The position numbers and the translations under genes are program-made. This document shows positions 18,090 to 26,700 of a stretch of 64,000 nucleotides of DNA, in pieces. Position 1 is the stretch's first letter; each line of letters opens with the position of its first letter. This stretch comes from Aquimarina sp. TRL1 (lineage in GTDB: Bacteria > Bacteroidota > Bacteroidia > Flavobacteriales > Flavobacteriaceae): the NCBI RefSeq assembly GCF_013365535.1, contig NZ_CP053590.1, positions 2,036,501-2,100,500 on the forward strand, written 5' to 3'. The notes below the pieces were generated by a model that did no database searches, was not told the DNA's origin, and worked only from the letters and a program-made list of their open reading frames with translations.

Positions 18090-19583
18090 TTATTTTAATT
18101 GGAATTCCGGAATTTCAGAGATGTACAGTAATAAATTGTATAATTGTTGTTCAACTCCAGGATAGTCAAGTGTCCAGGTTCCATCTTCATAGTAATTTTC
18201 AGGAACACTATCTCCTTTAAAAACACCTAACAGCTCATTGAATATAATAGGGTCTTCTACCCCCTTAGCGAAAAAGTAATTTGTGATTGCTCTTACCACT
18301 AATATGACATCGTCAGTAGTAGTAGCCAATACGCCTTCTGCAGCTGTTCCAATAGGAAGCCCAATCAGAAAGTTCTTAAACTGAATTTCATTGTGTTGCC
18401 ATGATCTATTGATGAGATAGCGTATTCCATCCCATCTGCCAATTAACAAATCCGGGCTAATCCAGTCACTATCACCTTGCCATCCCGCAACATCAATAGG
18501 GTTAAATACATCCTGTCCTAAAACTCTTGATGTATTTCTAAAATAATTGAGATAATCAAGATCAGCAGGTAGGGTGAAATCTGTTTCATTATAATTAGTG
18601 ACCAGTAAATCAATGGGGCTTTTAATAATTACAGAAAAAGCATATTGATTAAAAAAGTGCTGGCTTTTGAAGAGTTGACGTAATACAGGACCAATCTCAA
18701 AATTATTTGTAATAAATGTTTGTGCCATTCCGGCTATAATATCATCTTGGATAACTGGACTGACAAAATAGCGATAAAGCTTGGAACAAATAAACGTAGC
18801 AATTTTATCAGTTCGTTGTTCAAACAAAATATCAATAACGTCACTATACCCCCAGTTACCTGTCTGCCCAAAAATTGATTTGGTTTCATTGCTAAACTTT
18901 TCGGGGTCAAAAGTAATGGGACCTAATGAGATGTCGTTGGTATTAACCCATCCGGTTAATGCTTTGGATGTTTCGATAATATCATCTTCATTGTAGCCAT
19001 TATTAATTCCGAGTGTGAAGAGTTCATAGAGTTCGCGGGCATAGTTTTCATTGGGGCGGTCATTTATATTTTGATCCCCATTGAGGTACACCAGCATGGG
19101 AGCGGAAATACCAATATCATGAACGAAATCTTTGAAATTTCCGATGGCGTGAAATTGTAATAAATTATAATATTGATATTGATAGGCTGCACTTCTGTAT
19201 TCATCATCTTCGGTTACGAAATGGTTGCTCCAAAATAAAGATAAACGATCTCTAAGCTTATGATTTGTAAAATCATTAAACATCATTTTTTTTCCCTCGG
19301 CAATATAGTGAGACATTTCTTCAGGGGCATTTTCAAAATTATCCCCTGTCCAATACCCCCAGGAAGGGTCTGGAGTCGGAATGGCACTAATTGCTTCGTC
19401 GACTAACATATCTACTAGTGCAGATGGGTCATTCTGAGCAAGGGCATCAGTTACGTCATTTTTTTTGGCACCGAAAGCAGCACGCCTGTATAAGTGATTT
19501 ATTTTACTTACATTCCATGGGTTTTCAGGAGTAGGAATATAGGGGTCGAGTGGATCTAGATTACAGGAAGGATTAAAACTCAT
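18090..19583 (-). CDS. DUF1800 family protein
   Basis: A 497-residue, mostly helical protein. Family features include HLYRRAAFGAKKNDV near the N terminus, RLSLFWSNHFVTEDDEYRSA, YLNGDQNINDRPNENYARELYELFTLGI and ALTGWVN, all recognisable DUF1800 segments. No Sec or Tat signal peptide and no C-terminal sorting domain is visible, unlike its DUF1501 partner downstream in the same direction. The function is not established; the pair is thought to act in the envelope in many bacteria. Confidence 0.85.
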   Translation of the reverse strand: MSFNPSCNLDPLDPYIPTPENPWNVSKINHLYRRAAFGAKKNDVTDALAQNDPSALVDMLVDEAISAIPTPDPSWGYWTGDNFENAPEEMSHYIAEGKKMMFNDFTNHKLRDRLSLFWSNHFVTEDDEYRSAAYQYQYYNLLQFHAIGNFKDFVHDIGISAPMLVYLNGDQNINDRPNENYARELYELFTLGINNGYNEDDIIETSKALTGWVNTNDISLGPITFDPEKFSNETKSIFGQTGNWGYSDVIDILFEQRTDKIATFICSKLYRYFVSPVIQDDIIAGMAQTFITNNFEIGPVLRQLFKSQHFFNQYAFSVIIKSPIDLLVTNYNETDFTLPADLDYLNYFRNTSRVLGQDVFNPIDVAGWQGDSDWISPDLLIGRWDGIRYLINRSWQHNEIQFKNFLIGLPIGTAAEGVLATTTDDVILVVRAITNYFFAKGVEDPIIFNELLGVFKGDSVPENYYEDGTWTLDYPGVEQQLYNLLLYISEIPEFQLK

Positions 19584-19688
19584 GGCTGTATCTTTTTGTA
19601 TTTAGTAGGTTATTAGTGATTTCATGTCGATGTAATGGGTAATAACGAAAATTTATGTTAATTATTGTGTTAAAGTTTTTTAAAAAAT

Positions 19689-20588
19689 ATGGTTATGTTG
19701 CCAGAAAGGCTTAAAAAAGGAGATAGAGTAGGTATTATTTCTACTGCAAGAAAGATTGATAGAAAAAAAGTATCTTTTGCAGTGAGCCTTCTTATGGAAT
19801 GGGGCTTGGTTCCGGTAGTGGGAAAAACAATTGGAATCGGAGAAAATCAATTGGCAGGCTCAGATACTATTCGTGCTCAAGATTTTCAGGAAATGTGGAA
19901 TGATCCTTCTATAAAAGCAATATGGTGTGCAAGAGGCGGCTATGGTACTATTCGGATTATTGATGCGATTGATTTTTCTTTAAAAAATAAATGTGCTAAA
20001 TGGGTGATAGGGTATTCTGATATTACAGTACTACATGCACATTTACATACATTGGCAATACCATCTATTCATGGTCCTATGCCAATTGATATCCATAAAT
20101 GTACGTTAGAGGCAAAAATGTCTTTGAAAAATGCAGTTTTTGGAACACCAATTAAGTATCAGATTTCTAGTCATAAGAAAAACATTACAGGAACTGGTGA
20201 AGGGGTTTTAATAGGTGGGAATTTATCTATTTTGTACTCTCTTTGTGGCTCGGTTTCTTCTATAGATACAAAAGACAAAATTCTATGTATAGAAGATTTG
20301 GATGAGTATTTATATCATATCGATAGAATGTTTCAGAATTTGAAACGAAACAAAATACTTGAAGATCTATCCGGGCTTATTATTGGTGGAATGACTCAGT
20401 TGCACGATAATACTATCCCTTTTGGGATGAACGCGAAAGAAATTATACTAGATGTAGTAAAGGAGTATTCATATCCTGTAGTATTTGATTTTCCAATGGG
20501 GCATATTAAAGATAATAGGGCGCTTGTTTTCGGTGTAAAGGCAAAAATGGAAGTGACAACAGATCAAGTGTTGGTAATGTATAAATAG
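19689..20588 (+). CDS. LD-carboxypeptidase, peptidase family S66
   Basis: A 299-residue serine peptidase that trims L,D-linked terminal D-Ala from muropeptides during peptidoglycan recycling. The nucleophile is in GYSDITVLHAHL (Ser of GYSD), the Glu in IEDLDEYLYHIDRMF, and the His in FPMGHIKDNRAL, completing the Ser-Glu-His set of the family. No signal peptide is visible, consistent with a cytoplasmic recycling role. The start is MVMLPERLK at 19689; the second ATG at 19695 is equally possible. The YraN gene follows after 4 bases. Confidence 0.9.
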   Translation: MVMLPERLKKGDRVGIISTARKIDRKKVSFAVSLLMEWGLVPVVGKTIGIGENQLAGSDTIRAQDFQEMWNDPSIKAIWCARGGYGTIRIIDAIDFSLKNKCAKWVIGYSDITVLHAHLHTLAIPSIHGPMPIDIHKCTLEAKMSLKNAVFGTPIKYQISSHKKNITGTGEGVLIGGNLSILYSLCGSVSSIDTKDKILCIEDLDEYLYHIDRMFQNLKRNKILEDLSGLIIGGMTQLHDNTIPFGMNAKEIILDVVKEYSYPVVFDFPMGHIKDNRALVFGVKAKMEVTTDQVLVMYK

Positions 20589-20592
20589 ATAT

Positions 20593-20952
20593 ATGGCAGA
20601 GCATAATCAATTAGGGAAGAAAGGAGAAAAGTTAGCTGTGGACTTTTTAGTCCAAAAAGGGTATAAGATTCTGGAGGAAAACTATCGTTTTCAAAAATCA
20701 GAAATAGATATAATAGCAGAAAATGAAGGATTGATTATTGTGGTTGAGGTTAAAACCAGAAGTTCTGAAGTTTATGGAGCTCCCCATGAGTTTGTAAAGC
20801 CTAAACAGATTCAATCACTAGTCAAGGCAATTGACCATTATATAGTAGAGAAAGATATAGATATGGAAGTTCGGTTTGATATTATTTCGATTATTAACAA
20901 AGGAGGGATATTAGATGTTACACACTTGGAAAATGCATTTTACCATTTCTAA
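20593..20952 (+). CDS. YraN family (UPF0102) nuclease-like protein
   Basis: A 119-residue protein of the UPF0102 family. Features are GKKGEKLAVDFLVQKGYKILEENYR at the N terminus, then KSEIDIIAENEGLIIVVEVKTR, which is a PD-(D/E)XK-like nuclease core (E, D, and EVK). Homologues have an endonuclease-like fold; the in-cell role is unclear. It probably shares a transcript with the LD-carboxypeptidase, 4 bases upstream. Confidence 0.9.
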   Translation: MAEHNQLGKKGEKLAVDFLVQKGYKILEENYRFQKSEIDIIAENEGLIIVVEVKTRSSEVYGAPHEFVKPKQIQSLVKAIDHYIVEKDIDMEVRFDIISIINKGGILDVTHLENAFYHF

Positions 20953-20991
20953 AACTAGTCTGGTAAAGAGGGCAGGGGAGAGATAAAAAAT

Positions 20992-21034
20992 AAAAAACCA
21001 GAGTCGATAAATAATCGACCCTGGTTTATAGTTA
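20992..21034. terminator. Bidirectional terminator
   Basis: Arms AAACCAG-A-GTCGAT (20995-21008) and ATCGAC-C-CTGGTTT (21014-21027) pair around an AAATA loop with one A/C mismatch. An A-rich run precedes it and a T-rich tail follows. It lies between the convergent yraN and chitinase genes. Confidence 0.75.
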
Positions 21035-21047
21035 TTTTAAATAGCGG

Positions 21048-23666
21048 TTACTTTCTAATCAGTAATTTTTCTGTAATAATATCTCCGTTGATATTAATTT
21101 TGTAGATGTAAAGACCGCTTTCTAAATCAGATACATCTTTAGAGAAAGATTTATTTCCTTTAGACATTGTATCGTCTAATAAGGTTCTAACTAATCTTCC
21201 TGAAAAATTATAAAGTTCAATTTTTACTCTAGAATTCAATTGAGGATTGATACTGATATCAATACGTTCACTTGCTACCGTTGGATAAGTCAATCCGTTT
21301 GCAGCAGCTGGAGCTTGAGGGCAGTCAGAATCGAAGGCCCATTCATTACTAGATCCTGGAGTGTTGTTCTGAGTCCACCATTTCGCTGTGTATATTTTTT
21401 CCTGATAATATACTTTGTCTCCGGTGTTGTATACTAAAGAAGAAATCCATCGATTGTGTCCGCAGAATTCATCAGATGATCCTCCATTACAATCTCTAAC
21501 ATATGCCCATACATCACTGCTACCTGGTTTTTCAGAAGCACTAGCATACCATTTATTCTTATAAACAATACCATTGTATTTTACAATTTGTCCACTGGCA
21601 GCATATACTTTTGGTTCCCATGGAGCAATATCAACACAAGTATTGGTAGAAGTTTTTTCTTTTACAGTAAAGCTGGTCATGCTTTCAGAAGATAAGTTTG
21701 TATTATCTGTTGCTGTAATTTTGAAAGAAACCTGACCAAAAGCAGTAGGGGTAAAATTAGCAGTATACACATTTCCTCCGTTTGCATTTGAAGGAGTCAA
21801 TGTTGTATTTCCAACCATAAATGTTACCGCACTTACAGAACCATTGTCTGTTACTGTCGCTTTTAAGGTAATAGGAGATAAAGCTGTTTGCTCAATTGTA
21901 CTATTATCTGCAGGATCTACCATTGTTATAGATGGAGGAGTGTTTACGTTGGATTTTTTCTTCACAGTAAATGTTACGACACGCTCTGAAGTAGCATTTT
22001 TATCATCTGTAGCAGTTGCTGTGATTGATACCTGACCAAAAGCAGTAGGAGTAAAACTAGCAGTATACTCATTACCTGTTTGAGTAGCGTTGATAACACT
22101 TCCGTTATGCTTGAAACTAAAAGATTTTACAGTACCGTCACTATCAACAGCCTTTGCTTTTAATGTAATAGCAGATAATGTATCCATTTCTATTACTTGA
22201 CCTTCTGAAGGATTCTGCCATGTAACTACAGGAGCATTGTTAATAGGATTGTTATTCCCTGCTGCTTCATTAATAGCTTTTAAGATACTGGATGATGAGT
22301 TGTAATCTGCGTCTTGGGTAAGTTCCCAGATGATTACTCCCTGGTGTCCGTAATTCTTAGTATACTTAATTTTTTCACCTGCTTGCTTAGGTGTTTCGTA
22401 ATAAATATTTTTACCGTTTAATCCGATATGTCCATTTAGTTTCTTCGGATCTTTTGGGTCATAGCTGGTAGCTGCATTAGGGAATTCAGTTATGATGTCT
22501 TTGTATGGTACAAATTTTACACCATTACCACCATCAGGCTTTTTCTCAGAAAAATCATACCCGTACATAGGTACTCCGATAACTAATTTTGCTTTTTTCA
22601 TTCCAAATCCTCCTGCATGGTTCCAGGTAGGTTCTGCAATTCCTAACCAGTATTCCAAAGCATCTTGAGCAGAATAAATAGGGTTGTCTGCGGATTGTCC
22701 GGAATATGTACCCAATGGAAGTTTGTATAACGAAGCATGTGGTCCAATAGGAGACTTATCCCAAGAACCAGTGAAATCGTAGGTCATTAAACCAACCCAA
22801 TCCATATAGTCTGCCATTTTAGCATCGTAATTGTTTCCGTACCAAGAAGTACCAAAAACAGCTGCGGTAATAAGTTTATTAGGAAGTTTTTGTCTTAGTT
22901 TCTTACTTAAGTTTGTTAGTCCGATAGCTGCCGGGTGAGGTCCTTGATCACCGTCTCCCCATTTACTACCTCTTACACGACCTCCCTGGTCAGAAGTTCC
23001 TGCGATGGCTGGGTCAGCCCACCAACATTCTAAGTCTAAGTCAATACCGTCTAATCCACGAACAGTAATGTAATCAGCTAATAAATTAGCAATTTCTTCT
23101 AGCTTTTGATCATTATTGTAATATTTTGTCATTAGCCATAAGAATGCGTAATCCGTTGCTCCTCCTAGCGCTACAGATACTTTTACGTTTTTTGCTCTTG
23201 CTTTGGATAATACATTACAATCTGTTAATACAGAGTCTACTTTTCTTAACTGAAATTCATCAAAAGAAATAGAAGCAAAGTTAGCACTGTTATAATCTTT
23301 ATTGTTCTGTTTGAACATTAAGAAGGATACGTTGATATTAGTTACTACTTCAGGGTTGAAGTTGTTTTTAATATCATAGTCAGGAATCCAGGTAGGAAGG
23401 TACCCGATGATTCGTTGTTTTCCAGGATAATCAGGACCTAATCCTCCGTCTCCACACCCTCCTTCGCGCTGCCAGGAACCATGCCCTGGTCTGGCAGAGG
23501 TGTAGTACTTAGCGGTGTAGTTAATACCGTCCAGAGATACCTTTTCTCCTTGTTTGTAATGATCCCTTGTCGAATCCCATGCCGGGTGGCAGGGAGGGAA
23601 TTGGTATTGCGCATGTAGCAATACGCTCAAAAATATAAAGTTGAGTAATACAAGCGTTCTTTTCAT
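21048..23666 (-). CDS. Secreted GH18 chitinase with three chitin-binding modules
   Basis: An 872-residue exported chitinase. Domain order: signal peptide (1-19, ending LLHAQ); CBM5/12-type chitin-binding module (about 25-71); GH18 catalytic domain (about 83-465) with the DxxDxDxE motif DGIDLDLE (Asp206, Asp209, Asp211, catalytic Glu213); two Ig-like repeats (about 475-570 and 571-670); two more CBM5/12 modules (677-727 and 735-783); and a T9SS sorting domain (about 790-872, ending EKLLIRK). It hydrolyses chitin outside the cell, probably processively or as an endo-enzyme (not decidable here). It lies downstream of the larger chitinase gene, 83 bases away with a terminator between. Confidence 0.92.
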   Translation of the reverse strand: MKRTLVLLNFIFLSVLLHAQYQFPPCHPAWDSTRDHYKQGEKVSLDGINYTAKYYTSARPGHGSWQREGGCGDGGLGPDYPGKQRIIGYLPTWIPDYDIKNNFNPEVVTNINVSFLMFKQNNKDYNSANFASISFDEFQLRKVDSVLTDCNVLSKARAKNVKVSVALGGATDYAFLWLMTKYYNNDQKLEEIANLLADYITVRGLDGIDLDLECWWADPAIAGTSDQGGRVRGSKWGDGDQGPHPAAIGLTNLSKKLRQKLPNKLITAAVFGTSWYGNNYDAKMADYMDWVGLMTYDFTGSWDKSPIGPHASLYKLPLGTYSGQSADNPIYSAQDALEYWLGIAEPTWNHAGGFGMKKAKLVIGVPMYGYDFSEKKPDGGNGVKFVPYKDIITEFPNAATSYDPKDPKKLNGHIGLNGKNIYYETPKQAGEKIKYTKNYGHQGVIIWELTQDADYNSSSSILKAINEAAGNNNPINNAPVVTWQNPSEGQVIEMDTLSAITLKAKAVDSDGTVKSFSFKHNGSVINATQTGNEYTASFTPTAFGQVSITATATDDKNATSERVVTFTVKKKSNVNTPPSITMVDPADNSTIEQTALSPITLKATVTDNGSVSAVTFMVGNTTLTPSNANGGNVYTANFTPTAFGQVSFKITATDNTNLSSESMTSFTVKEKTSTNTCVDIAPWEPKVYAASGQIVKYNGIVYKNKWYASASEKPGSSDVWAYVRDCNGGSSDEFCGHNRWISSLVYNTGDKVYYQEKIYTAKWWTQNNTPGSSNEWAFDSDCPQAPAAANGLTYPTVASERIDISINPQLNSRVKIELYNFSGRLVRTLLDDTMSKGNKSFSKDVSDLESGLYIYKININGDIITEKLLIRK
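21317..21575 (-). repeat. Chitin-binding module pair, copy A
   Basis: This 259-base segment encodes the tandem CBM5/12 pair at the C terminus of the 872-residue chitinase. It is nearly identical to 24019-24277 in the larger chitinase (constant offset of 2702 bases, no gaps by eye), and most differences are silent. Confidence 0.85.
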
Positions 23667-23696
23667 GACCTTGTGTGTTTTGGTTATTTACTGGTT

Positions 23697-23733
23697 TAAA
23701 AGAAAGCTGGTTTAATAGTTAATTAAACCAGCT
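23697..23733 (-). terminator. Terminator between the two chitinase genes
   Basis: A perfect 12-bp stem (23705-23716 with 23722-23733, arm AGCTGGTTTAAT) with a 5-base loop. On the minus strand it is followed by TTTCTTTT. It lies 17 bases after the stop of the 1589-residue chitinase gene. Confidence 0.7.
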
Positions 23734-23749
23734 CTGTGGTTAATAATTA

Positions 23750-26700
23750 TTAATTTTTAATTAGTTTTTCTGTCTGAATCTTTCCATCCATATAGATTTT
23801 ATAGATGTAAAGTCCGTTTTTAAGAGTCCCAAGACTTTTAGTAAATGTTCTTGCGCCACTTTGGATGTTTTCATTTACTAATGTTTTTACACGTTTTCCT
23901 GAGTAATCGAATAATACAATTTTTACAAATGCATTCTTGTCTGATTCTATACTGAAGTTAACTTGATCAGTTACTACAGTAGGGTATACTCTGGAAATAA
24001 TGTTTGTAGGGTTAGTTTGAGGGCAATCAGAATCAAACGCCCACTCATTACTAGCTCCTGGAGTGTTATTTTGAGTCCACCATTTCGCTGTGTATATTTT
24101 TTCCTGATAGTATACTTTGTCTCCTGTATTGTATACTAAAGAAGAAATCCATCGATTGTGTCCACAGAATTCATCAGATGACCCTCCATTACAATCTCTA
24201 ACATACGCCCATACATCACTACTTCCTGGTTCTTCAGAAGCACTGGCGTACCATTTGTTTTTGTAAACGATACCGTTAAATGCTACTAATTGACCAGATG
24301 TTGCATATACTTTAGGTTCCCAAGCAGGAGTTCCATTACATCCAGTATTGTTATTTTTCTTTTTAACAGTGAAGGTAGTTGTGCTTGTCGTGCTAGCACC
24401 TTCGTTATCAGTAGCTGTTATTTCGAAAGTAACATTTCCGAAAGCAGTTGGTGTCCATGTAGCGGTATAGCTGTCTGCTGGATTAGCAGTAACTGCTACA
24501 GTTGCATTGTTCACAACAAATGCTACGGAGCTTACTGAAGCGTTGTCTTTTACGATTGCTTTTAGCTCAATACTTGCAAGTTGTGCTTGCTCTATAACAG
24601 CTGCGTCAGCAGGAGAAACCTGAGATATTACAGGAGCTGTATTTTGCCCTGTTTGTTGTACAGTAAATGTAATGTCTTTACTTGTCGTCTTATTACTGTT
24701 ATCAGTAGCTGTAGCGGTAACGGTTACTTGACCAAAAGCTACAGGAGTAAGATCTGCTGTGTATCGATCTCCTGTTTTTGTAGCGTTGATTGTGCTGTTA
24801 TTGTAGGAGAAAGAAAAAGATTGTACAGTTCCGTCACTGTCAGTTGCAGTAGCAGATAAGCTTACTGTAGGGATTGTGTTTCCTTCGATTACTTGACCGC
24901 TTGTTGGACTTTCCCAAGTAACTACAGGAGCAGCTCCAGGACTTGTTCCGCAATCTTTTACTTTTTCCCATACACCATTGGTGTCAGGAGTAGCTCCGAT
25001 TGCTGCATACCATTTATTTCTATAAACTACGTTTTTGTATTTTACGTAGTTATTTGGCTTTTCATAAATCCTTGTAGATCTCCACTCAGGAATATCAGTA
25101 CAGTCAAGGTTTACTCCATCCCAGATAATTACTTTGATAGATGAAGAAGCTGTAAGACCGTTTTGGAATGTTGCATTTGCTGTAAATGTATGTGTTCCAT
25201 AAGACGAAGGAGTCCAGGAGAATGTCTTTCCATTAAATGTTTGACTACCAATGGTTGTAGTTAGTGACTGTAAAACAGAGTTTTTCTCATCAACTTCTAT
25301 GTTTACTGCTATGGCACTGAAAGCATCTTGAAGAATTACCTGATTGTCTATTGGAGATGTGAAAGTAATGGCAGGTTTTTGCGCACATGGTTCAGCGGTT
25401 AAATCAGCTGAATCACCACCATACTTACTCATGTCTTTACATCCACAATCTGATAAGTCATGAACTCCATCCATATCTGTTCCGATATTATAAATACCGG
25501 TATAACGCTGGTAATATCCTATTCTACTAAGTACTTGAGGCTTTTCTGTTCCTTGTCCACATTCAACTCCTCCGTTGATAATATTAACCGTCATTCCTAA
25601 TCCAGGAACTCTGTTTTTAGTTTTGTCTAAATCATTAGGTACCCATTTGTTTGCCATTACGTTATGTGCAGATGGTTTAGGGTATTGAGGAGTCATCCAG
25701 AACCAGATAGCAGTTTGGAAAGCTAAGGCAGCATCCTGAATTACTTTGTCTGGGTTGTCTAGTAGAATTTGTTTATCTCCAAAAATAAATTCACTGGCAG
25801 GGCCATAGTTATAATTGTATGATAATTGTATAGGTCCTCTTCCTTTATATGATTTTCCTGGAGTAGGAGGATAGTTTGTATCTGGATATGCATAAGGTGC
25901 ATTTGTGTTTTCTTCTCGGAAATGTAATCCCCAAGAGTATTTCCCTCCTGGTGCAGTATCCCATCCTCCAGTTGTTTCATGAGAGATGTTAGCAAAGAAG
26001 GCAGTTATCTCTCTTTGTCTTGTTTCTAAATTTCCTTCTTCTAGGAAAGAAGCATAATCTACCTCTTCAGAAACTACTTCTTTATCTACATTTCTTGGTG
26101 CATTGTAATCTACATCAGTACGGATTACTTTAGATACTCCTGTAGTTTTATCTGTTCTGGTAATTTTATAGGCATTAGTACCACATCTTCTTTCGAAAAG
26201 AACTTTGATTTTGCCCATTCTGTTAATTGCTTCGATAAACGCTTCGTATGTATAGAAATCGTCTTTTGGATCGAGTACCCATACACCTCCTCCAGTATCT
26301 TTAGAACCGAATCGGTATGGGAATAAAGTATTCCATAGTTCTTTAGAAACTAATGGGTGCCCTCCTCCTGGATTTGTTGTTCTTTTGGATACAGAAAAAG
26401 ACACTGTTTTCTCTGTAGTTGCCTGTTGGTTATCGGTAGCGACAACTTTAACTGTGAAAGCTCCAAAAGAGCTAGGAGTCCATGATACAGTGTACTGGTT
26501 ATTTGATAAAGCAGCCTGCAGGGTTTCGTTTCCAATAGTAAATTCTACAGAAGAAACTGTACCATCAGTATCATTTGCTTCAGCAACAAGATTGATTGCT
26601 TGTAATGTACTTTGTTTGATATCTTCTTGTGTGGTAGGAGCAACGATTGTCAGGGTAGGTGCTTCATTAGGAGTTCCTGTTGTTTTGGAAACAGAGAAAG

